Assembly (NCBI GenBank): GCA_029706075.1 | Contig: JAINUG010000021.1 | Coordinates: 1,313,318 to 1,377,317 of the forward strand | Length of the DNA stretch: 64,000 bases | Source of the DNA: Aldrovandia affinis | Lineage: Eukaryota > Chordata > Actinopteri > Notacanthiformes > Halosauridae | Direction of reading: 5' to 3' | Part shown: one piece after another, positions 35,554 to 58,600 of the stretch | How the letters are laid out: each line of letters opens with the position of its first letter | Numbering within the stretch: position 1 is the first letter of the stretch | Notes under the pieces: model-generated | What the model saw: only the letters and a program-made list of their open reading frames with translations | Databases searched by the model: none | Told to the model about the DNA's origin: nothing | Program-made: the position numbers and the translations under genes

Positions 35554-36188
35554 CAGGGTTCCCACGCATCATGGAAAAACCTTGAAAATCATTAAAAATT
35601 ATTCTGTCATGGAAATTGATGACAAAGCTGTAGGTCATGGAAATTTCTGATTCCATGTAACGTTACATATATTTTTTCCTCTTTTCCGATAACGTTACCG
35701 CGAAATGTCTTTCTACCCCTCCGCTCCGCCTCCTCTGGCAAACTGACTGCCCCATCCCTCCGGGCGCCTGGCAACCGCTCCTCGCGGTCTCGCCTCTTCT
35801 CTGTTCTGATCCCTCGCTGGTGGAACGACCTTCCGCAATTGGTCAGGACCGCGGAATCACTTGCGATCTTCCGCAAGAGACTCAAAACCCATCTCTTCAG
35901 ACTCCACTTGTACACTCCTCCTTACTCCATCCCCCCCCAAAAAACACACCACTAACCCTTTCCTTCCCGGTGTTACAGGTATGGTACGCAGATGCCTCAA
36001 ATGATGTCTATTGCTGTATTACTGCACTGATCTCGTGCGCTAACTATGATTGTTCCTACCATGTATTAATGCACATCTTGTAAGTCGCTCTGGATAAGAG
36101 CGTCTGCTAAATGCTTAAAATGTAAATGTAAGAAAAAAGGCATTGAAATGTCATGGAAAATGGAAATTTGATTTGAATGGGAACCCTG
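35554..36188. mobile_element. hAT-like non-autonomous element with nested L2 fragment
   Basis: The ends CAGGGTTCCCA and TGGGAACCCTG are inverted copies typical of hAT elements. Flanks (GCATAAGG/ATAATGGT) show only a decayed duplication. The outer parts share repeated GTCATGGAAA motifs. An L2 3' fragment (about 35690-36131) sits inside. No transposase frame. Confidence 0.75.
35690..36131 (+). mobile_element. L2-type LINE 3' fragment
   Basis: Translation gives the C-terminal L2 block WWNDLP-LVRTAESLAIF, then LKTHLFRLHLY. The 3' tail has hairpin GCTCTGGATAAGAGC at 36087-36101 and TGTAAATGTA at the end. It is 5' truncated, with no reverse transcriptase motifs. It lies inside the hAT-like element, so it inserted after it. 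Confidence 0.85.
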
Positions 36189-36249
36189 ATAATGGTCTAC
36201 TCCATCAAGATCTGTAGTACTTTCTATTTGCTTGGAGTGGAAGTCAGAA

Positions 36250-36833
36250 TAAAATAGTTTCAACAACTTCAAAGGCTGATTTCATGTTGAACGAGTTAAT
36301 GGAACGGACGAATGAGTCACAAATTCTGCGAGTCTAATGGAAGTGACTCTTTGTTCCCCTCCTGCCTTCTCTCCGACGGGCATTCAGCACCGGGCACACA
36401 AGGGGAAAGCAGAGAGGGGTCAGGATACGGGAGGTGATGTAGCTCCTAACGCAGACACGTACAGTCCTTTATGTAGAGTCTGGATGGGTTTAAGGGACAG
36501 GAATGCTGGCATTTGTGCCCGAGTGCTTATACAGGTGCAAGCAGGCTTCTCTGTCCTAAGTTAATGACCTCACTACATGACTGATCCTGAGGGTTAAAAC
36601 TCAAATTAAAAGCATCCCACATTAAAGATGAATTGTGAACTTGCAGCGACTTGAGTACGTGCAACATCATGTTGTTGGCACTTAGCTTGTTCCTCTCCAC
36701 ACTGCAGGACATTTTCTCAAGCAAGAGGAATCTTGAGCCCACAGCTGTATTGTTGACAATATGCTATCTATCAGCACTATCATAGCAAACCATTCAGGCC
36801 ACAGGGCAGAAAAAGCACTTTAGTTTCCACTCT

Positions 36834-36874
<41 letters not shown>

Positions 36875-39087
36875 CTGTTTTTAGAAACCCTGCGTTCAGG
36901 ACTTTGGTTATTACACTGGAAGACTCGTAGGGGGTTTACTCGTAAGGCCAGTCAAGAGGTTCAATGCATGCATGAAAGCAGCTGTATTTGCCGCAGCTTT
37001 TGGTATGAAATCAGGAGGCAGTTAATTACCAGAGACGTGACATTTGCATTACTGTACTGTACTTCATTAAAGACTCAATCACAACCCAGATAAACAAATA
37101 TTTGGAGGTTTAGACCAACATACCAGTACAGAAGAACCCGCTGCCTATTTGCAATTTCACAAATAAAATAAACATTTCTTTGTAAATTCTGTAAAATTAT
37201 ATAATTACATACATGTACAAATACATACTGTACAATAATCACAGCTTAAAAAATAAACATTTAAGAACAACATTTACAGGAAATGCATACATCTGAAAAC
37301 TGTAACTGCAAACATCTGAAATCATTTCTTGTCAAAAGAAGTATATTGTAAACAGGATTACAAAATGATTACCAACCATATTACTGATCCAGTAACAAAA
37401 AAACAAGGCACATCCTTGATATAAGTTGTTTATAAAAAAGTGATGCCTTTTTCCCTTTCGGTCTTGAGAGCACAAAGTGTAATGGTCCAAGGGATCTAAC
37501 GTAAGTACAATAGGAACTAAGTACAGGAAATTGGAAGCGCCGTGTTGATAACAGGTGAGAGATGGCTCCCATGGCTATCAAGATTTAGTGTGTCATATAC
37601 AAAGACAGATTTTGCTATCGCAATCTAACTACACCAGTACCATGACAAATTGTCATATCTGGTTCAATCCCCTCCCAATATGTATGTGCACATGAATTTA
37701 ACTCGGTTAATATGCTCGGAGGCTGTGGCTGTACAAGGTTCTGCGATTCTTCAATATAAAAAACAATTGCAAAACATGACCACTGAATAGAAATTGTAAG
37801 AAAAAATTGAATAAATCAATTAGAACAGAAACCAGACTCATGACAAGGCAATTCAAAGCCATGCTTCCAAAGCCGTGTGTCTGAGTGCATCACTTCTCAG
37901 TCCTCCGCAACAATGACAAAAACCTGAGAACCTGCTTTGAAGCTTTCTGATATTGCAGTTCATTCTCAGAAGGCACCAGGTGGTACTCAATTTTGAAGTC
38001 TTACAGAACACATTCCATTCGTTTGAGTGACCACCAAACATGTTTAAGAATAAAACTAGTACTTGCTTGAACTCATAGCACAAAGTTGATGACAGAACAC
38101 CACGGCACTTACGCGGCCAGTTTGCGGACTGATGCATCCTGCGTATCTTCACTGGAATTGCCCCGAAAATGCTTCCTTTCAACTATGAGAACGCACAGAA
38201 TGTTTTTCAGACTTCGGTTACTGTTGATATGATTAAAGTGCCTCATTATGCTTTACAATATCAGCTCTTTTTAATGCTTTTTTTGTAGCAGGTATACATT
38301 TTGTAATATACAGGAAATAAATGTACATTTCAATTGACCTTCTGGTGACCATAAAAGGTAGTTTTATCTGCCTTGGTGAAAATCTCCTTAGCCATTCGCA
38401 GCTCTGTCATGACTATAAAAGCAATAATTTATATTGCCATGTAATGATTAAAAAAAAAAGAAGCTAAACATTCATAAGACATAACGGAAAGAGATCAGTT
38501 TGGAACATATCGACATGAATCCACAGCGTATTCGAGTTAAGACTCAAATTAGGATTGTTTTAATGCCGTCCCTCTCCAACCATGAAACGTGCAATAATAC
38601 CCTTTGATCAACAATTGGTATATCAAATTATTAAGATATGCAAGCCAAACAAAAGTTTGTTGTCATGTCGAATTTCTGTCGTAGTTTCAATACACGTAGC
38701 TGCAGCGAAACGGTTTGAATAGATGGCAGACATGGACTTTGTCAGGACCCAAGCTGTAGAGATTTGATGATGACGGCCAAGAGAAAGAAAACGTAGCACT
38801 ACGGGTTCCCTCTTCACAGATGTGTGTTCTCACCGACCGACGAGCGAGTCCCCCAGTCTTCCGAGCTGACCTAAAGACCCTTGTGTCTAGTGTCCATGAG
38901 GTGACCACGCCTTCTCCGGGCACAAACGTTACCTACCACTCTGCGTTTTCAGAGAATCGCTCGGTATGGGCGATAGATTCGAACGACCAGATGTTCCGCT
39001 CCCACCATTACCAGTCAATGCTACGCACGGCACAGGAGCATCGGATCATATGCTGAACAGGTCTGTCTTTCGATCGGTCGGAGGTGG
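36250..39087. other. Convergent DHRS7/PCNX4 3' region
   Basis: No reading frame here resembles a known protein. It should contain the PCNX4 3' UTR (minus strand); AT-rich sequence at 37.15-37.35 kb looks like a 3' UTR end but no decisive signal is visible. A run of 35 T (36836-36870) could be the poly(A) of a minus-oriented retrocopy or a simple homopolymer. The rest shows nothing specific. Confidence 0.4.
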
Positions 39088-49650
<10,563 letters not shown>

Positions 49651-50557
49651 TTATAAGCTGCTGTGACATCTGAGAATGCTGAAAATGTTGAATTAAATTA
49701 TTAGAAAAATGTGTCTAACTAGTAAGCTAGTCAACTGTACTGAGTAATATGAAGAAGCATTTAGCATGCAAGGATCTCTGACTTTAGACACATTTGGCTA
49801 CCTAGCATGCAAACATTGCTATTATGACATTAGCTAGCTAGCCAACTGCCACCAAATATTTGGCTTCGACTGTTGGAAGTTTTGTAAAAACAACATGCAT
49901 CTCACCTGCTAGCTAAAGTTAGAGATCCTATTTGCCACACAAAACATCTGTTTGTTCCGATACTTATTCTGGTTGATGAATAACTAGCACTGCTAACTCT
50001 ATACCTAGCCTCTGTGGGAGATTGACGCTTGATGGTTTCTATGTGGAGAATGTAAACAAACAGTTCGGCCACAAACAGCTCAACAAGTAGCTAGCTAGCT
50101 GGCTAGCGTGCTAACGTTACCTACACTCAGGCTCAAAGGATTCTAGTCAGTCGACATAGCTGATACGAGTTTGTCTTTTTGCTAGCAAGCCAGCAAACGT
50201 TTGCTAGTACTACATAAATGAAACCTTTAGCAAAACCTCCCAATGCACAAACAAGCTAGCTAGTGCCTGTTAGCAAGCTATGCGCATCGGCTGTTTTTCA
50301 GTAGCTTAATTGCAAGACAATTCGCTAGGCAATAATGATGAAATATGTTCGCTAACGTTAGCAAGCTAGCTTTTTTCAACCAACTTTCTATCGCGGGATG
50401 TCTGAGCCTGAGTACACGCTAGCTAGCTAATACATTTTACGTTTGGGAGACTGGCTAATATGTCACTGTACAGCTAGCTAACTGTATAGCTTGCTAACTA
50501 AATAAGTGCAGGCATCTTGAACCAGCTAGCTAATGTTAGCTATATATATGTTCTTAC

Positions 50558-50850
50558 CTAGCTGGCGATGTAGCCAACGGGCTTACTCGATAATAATTAA
50601 ACATATTTAGAGGTTGCAATGGCAAATCAAAGAGGCTAACATACTAGCAACCGTTTGCTACATTCTCGCCCAAAGCCAATAAATTGCCAATTTGACGAGA
50701 ACAAATACTTACTAATTTTCACATTCGATTACTTGTTTTCTAGTGATCTCCGAACGTGTTACATTTGAAAAGGCGGTCTATTTTCAGATTTCGAAGCGCC
50801 GGACCATAGTAGTGGCTATTTTCCGTTGTAATTAAAATCCGCTGTTTCTC
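50558..50850 (-). other. pcnx4: PCNX4 5' non-coding exon and promoter (approximate)
   Basis: Two minus-strand donors lie upstream of the coding exon: TAG|GTAAGAA (exon end 50558) and TTA|GTAAGT (near 50712). Either could end the non-coding first exon and splice to the acceptor at 49618. CpG-containing sequence (50740-50900, including GCGTGCGCG) suggests the start site. The 49.7-50.6 kb interval is dense in GCTAGC and AACGTT palindromes, like the PPM1A promoter region. Confidence 0.45.
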
Positions 50851-50909
50851 CACACTCCCTCCCTGAGCTCAAGCTGCGTGCGCGTTCCTGTGCTCCACAA
50901 TACAACTGG

Positions 50910-52860
50910 TGATACGCACACATGATCTCTCACTCAAGCACATGGCGCGCGCAAAAATGCTTTCTGATACCGAGCAAAGTAACCGTTACCAGGCCTGCCT
51001 GTGCAATAAATTCATTGTGTGCAGACTGTCCACCCAAATAGGTTTGGTCCACCTCACTCAGTATTTGCTACTTTGGTGTAGATGCAGCTTTAAGAAAATC
51101 ATGATTCAGGGCCTCTGAAAAATATAGTGATCACTTATCCGTAGGGATTCAATCGACTAGATTGATTAGATGTGTGTCTAGATGGCTAGATTATAATGTT
51201 TTGATATGTTGTTTTAACTATGTCTTGTAAGGTGTCCATAAATATAATGTATTATTATCAGATTCATCAACCGAAAACTTTTATTGGTAGTTATCATTTG
51301 TTTAATTTATAACATGTATTAATGTTATAGGGTACAGTTGTATTATACAGTGTTAGTTTTCATTTATAGTTTACCCTCCCCTATAACGCAATTGGTGATG
51401 GTATAAGACTTCTTTCATACAAAACATTGGTAAAAGATACGTTCATTGTGGTTCAGTATGTCTGAAAATGAACAATGTAGACATTGATCAGACTGGTATG
51501 TATCCTCATCACTAGAACTAAACGAATTCATCTTTATGATTCGTCTTTATGTTTGCAAGGGTGATCAGACTGAAAATAAATATTACTAGAATAGGATTTT
51601 GCCATTCAATGTGTTTATTAAAGCTGTAATTTCAATGGATAATGAGATACGTTTAACCTCCACTACTTTTCTGACTGAGGTTAGACCTTTTAAAACCAAA
51701 AGCGATACTCTTGTCCCCTTGACTCAGCATCCATCTTTAATTGTTGACAAAGTTGCTGTCCAAGGTTGGAGACAATGCATTCTACATCCTTGAGAGCATG
51801 TATGGAAGCTCAAATTCAGCAGTTACTTTAACATGGCTGGGTTTTTTGTCATATTTACACTGCCTCTAGGCACTCTTAACCCAGACCAGAACCGGTGTCT
51901 TGCAGCTTGCTTTATAATATGAAAGTAAATATAGCCAAATCAGGCTGAGCAGAAAGACTGTATGTTTAGATATCTGATGTATCAGATGTCATTGTTTGCA
52001 GGGTACAGTAAAGAAACATATTGACTTTTGTGTGTGTGCGACTGGGAGTTAATAAAAGCGTATAAGTACAATTTCTAAGGCCTTATTAAGGTACTACATG
52101 TTACTACATGTCCAAGATACTACATGTTATTTAATAACCTGGCAATAGCCTAATTGTAGACCCAACACGCATATTGAAGAACGCATCCAACCATTGGTTC
52201 TTGTCAACTGATATGTCAAGCTGCCTTTCTTTGTAGCTTTGTATGCCCTCTTCTCGTATGCGGACCATTGTGCAGAAAAACATTATACGATTAATGTTAG
52301 TATGGCTAACGTTAGGTGGTCATCTCTCAGGCGACAGTATGGCAATACAGAGAGTACTAGGATTTTCTTTACAAAGTGTTTCACAGTAGCTCTTGTCTTT
52401 CTTGCTAACTAGCTAGCTAACGTTATATGGCCGCTAAACTCGTTCACCTCTGACTGTTTGACTGACATGACTTATGATACTGACTGTAGAACGTGCGCAA
52501 GGAATAGTCTCCTACTGTGGGTTGCTTGACAGGCTGAAATGCTGTGTTCCTCGTGACAACCCGGGTAAGGCCACTTTGTTAACTTTGAGAGCACAGTGGT
52601 CTCATGGCTAAACTGGAGCGCAGCAGCCGTGAAATTCCTGCAGTGGCTGCAGTGCAATGACTTCCTCACCTTTAGTTTCCATGTTAGTGTAGTTTTCAAG
52701 ACAGCTTTCACTTAGCCAAGTGAGTGTGACCTTGGTACATCATATTAAGTACATGCAAGCAAATAAAGATGGCATGTAGCAAAGGGCTATTGACCTTTGA
52801 CACTGTTGAAATGGATCTGGGGTCCATTCGTTTCTGTTCATTCAAAGACACAAGAGAGGG
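50910..52860. other. Gene-free; palindrome cluster near 52.3-52.4 kb
   Basis: No recognised exon. A small cluster of AACGTTA and GCTAGCTAA motifs at 52306-52430 resembles the promoter-proximal clusters of the three genes, but no gene can be shown to start there. Confidence 0.4.
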
Positions 52861-52865
52861 ATTTG

Positions 52866-53292
52866 GGGCTGGTTGCGTGGCTCATGTTAAGACACTGTAT
52901 TAGTGTGTGGTTGGGTCCCATGGTCTGGTATCGAATCCCGAAGGTGGCTGGCAGCCCTGCATGATTAGCCATAGCGTTGCCCAGGGAGAGAGGCGGACTG
53001 CAGTTGGTGAAGTGCTCATGGCGCATCACACACCAGTGGCCCCCTCTGATCAACTGAACATCCACAGTCTTCCTGCACAAGCTACACATTAAGTGTCCTC
53101 CTCCAACTCTATGTCGTTGTAAGATTAACTGGTGGACTGCGGAATGAAAACAAGCAGCAGCTTGGCATAATGTGTTGCAGAGGAGCACATGTGCTTGTCT
53201 GTGTTCTCCCAAATTGACAGTAGAGAGTGCAGCGATGAGCATGAACATGCACAAATTAGCCATTCCAAATGGGGAAAAATAGGGGTTAAAAA
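52866..53292 (+). repeat. Candidate tRNA-derived SINE
   Basis: The 5' part has an A-box-like TGGCTCATGTTAAGAC and a B-box-like GGTATCGAATCCC (about 52925-52937) with tRNA-like spacing. The 3' end is AT-rich (ATTAGCCATTCCAAATGGGG, then AAAAATAGGGGTTAAAAAAA), similar to the tail at 1.9 kb. The body is not assigned to a named family. Confidence 0.5.
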
Positions 53293-54874
53293 AAACCCTG
53301 TGCCACAAAAATACATTGTCTAAATCTAATGTCTAACAATTACCTCTAATCTGTCCCACTCTAAATAATGTGCCAAAACAACAAAAGTCAAGTCACATTT
53401 CTTCTATAAAATAAAATTATACGTTGTTTATCATCTTTGCCTCATAAAAAGCTTGGGGAGTCATATATATGTCACCAGTTTGATAACAAACTTCAGTGGG
53501 GTCCTGCTACACAGCCTCTGTCTTACCCTACAACTGTGCACCCTGCAGGAGTCTAGGGAGCAACAATTGGGGCTGTTTTCCAAACTGCTCCCTTGCTCTC
53601 CATACACTTCAGTGCTCATCCTTGCTTCCTTCAATCGCTCCTAATTAAGCCTCTTCGCAGGGTACAAGCTGAACAGCGTGCGCCATGATTGTCGACAAGA
53701 ATACCCCGCACAACAGGGGCCCAATTTAAACACCAACGGATTGCAAATGTGAACACAATTACCATGTCATCTGTCAGTAAACAAGGCACTTGTGCTGATT
53801 GCTGTTTGCGAATTTCCACATTTTTTAACGTAGCTCTTCAAGGGCATGGAGTCTCCTTGCATGCCAGTCTATAATCAAACCACACTAGCAGACGACTCCA
53901 TTCGTCACCAGCATGAAAATTCCTCCTCTTATAAAAATAAAGCAAGTGCTTTATCATCTGGTGACATAAATAGGTGCAGCAGTGGTCAGCAAAAAAAACA
54001 CTTTTATAATTCAGATCAATGTAGAAGTATTTAAAGCAGTTAGAACACTCTTTCCCTGCCACACTGGTTGATACAAAATGTTATTGGCTCTTCTAAATGA
54101 CACATGTTAAAAACCTGTCCTTTAGTGCTTGGATTGTTTGCTGAAACTGGTGCTTTGAAAGTGTTTGAAAATTCCAGCTGGGAGCACTGTATCTTCAGGT
54201 AGGCTACTGTTGACTAGCAGGCTACTATTGTAGCAAACCTACTAACCCCCCAGAAAACAGAAATAGCATAGCTTCAGATTTCCCTTGAGAACATTCTAAA
54301 ATATATCTACATGCAAAGGTTGTTGATGACAAACCAGATTTTTTATCATATGCAATGCGCATAGGATGGCTGACAGAGCACCGACAGTGCTAGCTAGCTA
54401 GTTATTGTGCCAGATGCAGTAGGTAGGTAGCTAGCACTAATAGTTTTATTTTTGACATGAACAACATGGTAGCAAAGGTTTTAACCATCATTACATAGTA
54501 TGTAAATAGTTAAGCATAAGTGTTAAATATCTTGCAAATTCCTTTGCACCCTAGGCATGTCAGTGACTCCAGATCTGAATTCAAGATCTGATTCAGTCGG
54601 CCAGCCAGCACCCAGTTTGAATGGGAGTAAATGTAGTGAGAAAGGCTAATCACAAGGCTAGTGACCGGCATAGTATTGCATTGGACTGACCTACAGTACT
54701 TCAGTCAGATGACAGAGAGAATAAAGTGGTTATTTCCAGCTTCCAGATTGATCTTAAATTGCATGTCAAGTGCATTTAAATGCACTGTAGAATACATTAT
54801 AGGAACCAATTCAGAACATTTACAACAAAAGAATACTTTTTCACATACGGTATACATTTATATATATATATATA
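53293..54874. other. Gene-free AT-rich sequence
   Basis: No exon or known repeat recognised. A few GCTAGCTAG motifs lie at about 54390-54435, and a (TA)n tract lies directly before the Tc1 copy. Confidence 0.4.
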
Positions 54875-55434
54875 TACAGGTAGTTGAAACACTTAAGTAA
54901 ATGAAGGGTTCTGGCGACTATGCTATGGTGTGGGGTGCATTTTCCTGGCATGGTTTATGTCCACTCAACCCCTTATAGGCCAAGGTAAATGTCAATACAA
55001 AGCCATTCTGAGTGATCACCTACATCCTATGGCGAAGCATTTCTATCCTGATGGGAGAGGTCTCTTCCAGCATCACAATGCCCCCATCCTCAGGGCACAA
55101 GTGGTCACTGAATGGTTTAATTGGCATGAAAACAATGTAAACCATATGCCACGGCCATCTCAGTCACCAGATCTCAACCCAATTGAACACTTATGGGAAA
55201 TTCTTGAGTGATGCCCGAGACAGCATTTTCCACCACCATCCACAAAACATCAAATTATAGAATTTCTCGTGGAAGAATGGTGTTGCATCCTTCCAATAGT
55301 TATTGAGTTCCAGACACTTGTAGAATCTATGCCTAGGTGCATTGAAGCTGTTCTGGTGGCTCATGGTGGCCAAACACCCTATTAAGACACTGTATAGTGG
55401 TGTTTTCTTTATATATATATATATATATATATAT
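54875..55434 (+). mobile_element. Tc1-like element, internally deleted (copy 3)
   Basis: The left end TACAGGTA at 54875 has lost the inner inverted-repeat segment. The interior starts at the same deletion junction as copies 1 and 2 and encodes the transposase C-terminal half, ending SPDLNPIEHLWEILE (catalytic Glu block). The second catalytic Asp is gone (LFQHHNAP instead of the usual DNAP). The right inverted repeat is replaced by (TA)n at about 55412-55434. Dead copy. Confidence 0.88.
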
Positions 55435-55689
55435 GCCAATCAGCTGCATTTGTGTTGCATCCCTACATTGATTACAGTTGACTTCCTGGCTATGAATAAA
55501 TCAAATCGTGGAGGTGAATGGATTTCATGGAGAAGTCAATATCTGTCTTTTTACATTTTCTCAAGACATGACAGTTTACATCTACTATTCAAAATGACAG
55601 AAGGTATTAAGATTTACCCTCCACCCATCCTTTTACATACACATGAAAGACCACACACACACAGGGTCACGCACATGCACACACGCTTT

Positions 55690-58600
55690 CACTCTTTTTT
55701 ACTCTTTGGAAAGACTAAGCATCACCTATCCTACTAAACTCTTTATTGTTGTTGTTTATCGTCCACCAGGGCCCCTGGGATGCTTCCTCGACGAGCTTGA
55801 CACCCTGCTCAGCTCCTTCCCTGAGGACGGCACCCCGCTGATCCTCCTGGGAGACTTCAACATCCACTTAGAGGCCCCCCAGTCTGCTGCCTTCCTACCA
55901 CTACTCCACTCCTTCGACCTCTCCCTGCAAAACTCCCCCCCTACCCACAAGGCGGGCAACCTCCTAGACCTGATCTTCCTGAGGAACTGCCCCTGCTCCA
56001 ACCTCACGGTTACCCCCTTGCATACATCTGATCACCATTTCATTTCCTTCTCCCTCTCCCTTGTCCCCCATCCTCCCTCCCCTCTTCCAACACCCACCAT
56101 CACTGCCCGTCGTAACCTTCGCTCCCTCTCACCCTCCTCCTCGCTCCCCTTGTCACTGCTTCCCTCCCCCCCCTTAAAGCATTCTCTAGACTCCCCACTG
56201 ACACTGCTTCCTCCACCTTAATCTCATCCCTGTCCTCTGCACTTGACTCTCTCTGTCCTCTTCTCCCTAGACCTGCACGCTCATCCCCTCCTAGTCCCTG
56301 GATGTCCGACACCCTGCGCACCTCCCGGGTCAGCCTCCGTGCTGCTGAGAGGAAGTGGGCCAAATCCAGGCACTCGTCCGACCTTTCATCCTATCAGTCT
56401 TTACTGTCTGTGTTTTCTTCTGCTGTCACTGCCGCTAAGGCAATCTTCTACCAAACTAAAATTCAAAATTCTATATCGAAACCTCGTCAACTGTTCTCTA
56501 TTTTCTCCTCTCTCCTCAGCACACCTCCTCCCCCACCTCAGTCCCCCTTCACCGCAGATGACTTTGCTGCTTTCTTCGAGGAGAAAATTGCAGACATCCG
56601 CAGCTCCTTTGTGCCCTCCACTCCCGCTGTGCCCTCCACTCCCGCTGTGCCCTCCACTCCCGCTGTGCCCTCCACTCCCGCTGTGCCCTCCACTCCCGCT
56701 GTGCCTTCCACTCCCTCTGTGCCTTCCACTCCCTCTGTGCCTTCCACTCCCTCTGTGCCTTCCACTCCCTCTGTGCCTTCCACTCCCTCTGTGCCTTCCA
56801 CTCCCTCTGTGCCTTCCACTCCCTCTGTGCCTTCCACTCCCTCTGTGCCCTCCACTCCCTGTGCCTTCCACTCCCTCTGTGCCCTCCCCCTGCTTCCCCT
56901 CTTTTTCTCCCCTCTCAGACTCTGATATTTCCCACCTCCTCCTCTCCCACCGCCCTACCACTTGTGCCCTCGACCCTATCCCTTCATCCCTCCTCCAGGC
57001 GATCACACCTGACATCCTCCCGTTTGTCACCTCCCTTGTGAACTCCTCCCTGTCCTCTGGTTGTTTCCCCTCGCCCTTCAAAAGGGCCCATATCACCCTC
57101 TGCTGAAAAAAAAACCCACTCTAGACCCCTCAGTTATCCAGAATTATCGCCCAGTATCCCTCCTCCCCTTCCTGTCTAAAACCCTCGAAAGAGCGGTATC
57201 TCACCAACTCTCTGCTTTCCTTACAGAAAATAACCTGCTGGACCCCTACCAGTCCGGCTTCAGACCTGGCCACTCAACAGAAACCGCTCTCCTCTCGGTC
57301 AATGAAGCTCTTCACACCGCACGAGCCGCCTCCCTCTCCTCCATCCTGATCCTGCTTGATCTCTCAGCTGCCTTCGACACTGTGGAGCACTCCATCCTCC
57401 TGTCCTCCCTGGCAGCAACAGGGATCTGCGGTACAGCCCTCGCCTGGATCGAGTCCTACCTCTCCGGTCGCTCCTTCCAGGTTGCCTGGGCTGGTAAAGT
57501 ATCACCGCCTTGCTCCCTCCCACCGGGGTTCCACAGGGCTCAGTCCTCGGTCCCCTTCTCTTCTCCTGTACACCCGCTCCCTTGGCTCTGTAATCTCTGC
57601 CCACGGCTTATCTTACCATTGTTATGCTGATGACACTCAACTCTTTCTCTCCTTCTCCCCATCAGACACTCAGGTCTCTACCCGCATCGCTGCTTGCCTG
57701 GGGGACATTCAGAGCTGGATGGACAGTCACCACCTAAAGCTCAACCCAGGTAAAACAGAGCTAATCTTCATTCCTGCCCTAAACTCTCCCCACCTTGATT
57801 TCTCCATTTCTCTAGGTGACACCCTGGTGACATCATCACCCTGCGTGAAGAATCTCGGTGTGGTGATGGACAACAGGCTGTCCCTATCAATGAACATTGC
57901 AGCGGTAAGCCGGGCGTGCAGATTCTTCCTGTATAACATCAGGAGGATCCGTCCCTTCCTTACCACGTACTCTACCCAGCTCCTGGTCCAAGCAATGGTA
58001 CTGTCCCGCTTGGACTACTGCAACTCGCTCCTGGCTGGCCTTCCCGCATCTGCCATCAGACCCCTGCAACTCATCCAGAACGCTGCGGCCCGTCTGATCT
58101 ACAACCTTCCTCGACACTCCCATGTCACCCCCTGCTCACTACCCTCCACTGGCTGCCTGTTATAGCTCGCATCAAATTCAAGACATTGGTCCTAGCATAC
58201 CAGGCAGTCAAGGGATCAGCCCCAACATACCTCACCAAGATCTTCAAACCCTACACACCTGCCAGACCTCTCCGTTCTGCTACCTCAGGACGCCTAGCAC
58301 CTCCCCCCCTCCGCACCTGCGCTTCCCGGTCACGTCTCCTGTCGGTTCTGGCTCCACGATGGTGGAATGACCTTCCGGTGGAAGTCAGAACAGCTGAGAC
58401 CCTGGCCACCTTCAGCGTCGACTGAAGACTCACCTCTTCAGGGTGCACCTCTCCCCGTAGTCCGGTTTTGTTAATTTAGGGACATAGTCACTTAGTTTAC
58501 ACGTCTACTTGTTTATGTATTGTATTAGGCTTAGGCATTATTTCCTGCATTGAGTGCTTTACTGCTACCTCTGAATTGTGGCTACAGATTTACCTACAGG

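Larger units (their letters stand above)
35494..36250 (+). other. dhrs7: Probable DHRS7 3' UTR, invaded by a transposon
   Basis: Sequence after the DHRS7 stop runs into a hAT-like element with an L2 fragment inside (35554-36188). The first clear plus-strand AATAAA after it lies near 36247. If that signal is used, most of the 3' UTR is transposon-derived. An earlier non-canonical signal cannot be excluded. Confidence 0.35.

Noticed and set aside
36836..36870. T35 run as the tail of a minus-strand retrogene
   Set aside because: No recognisable gene or LINE sequence lies on its other side, and no target duplication was found; kept only as a homopolymer.
56611..56878. Regular 18-bp array considered as CRISPR-like
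   Set aside because: Units are directly tandem with no spacers, in a vertebrate LINE.
56401..57096. Minus-strand 231-codon frame rich in Gly/Ser/Arg
   Set aside because: It is the reverse of the LINE linker minisatellite; the unit is stop-free in several frames.
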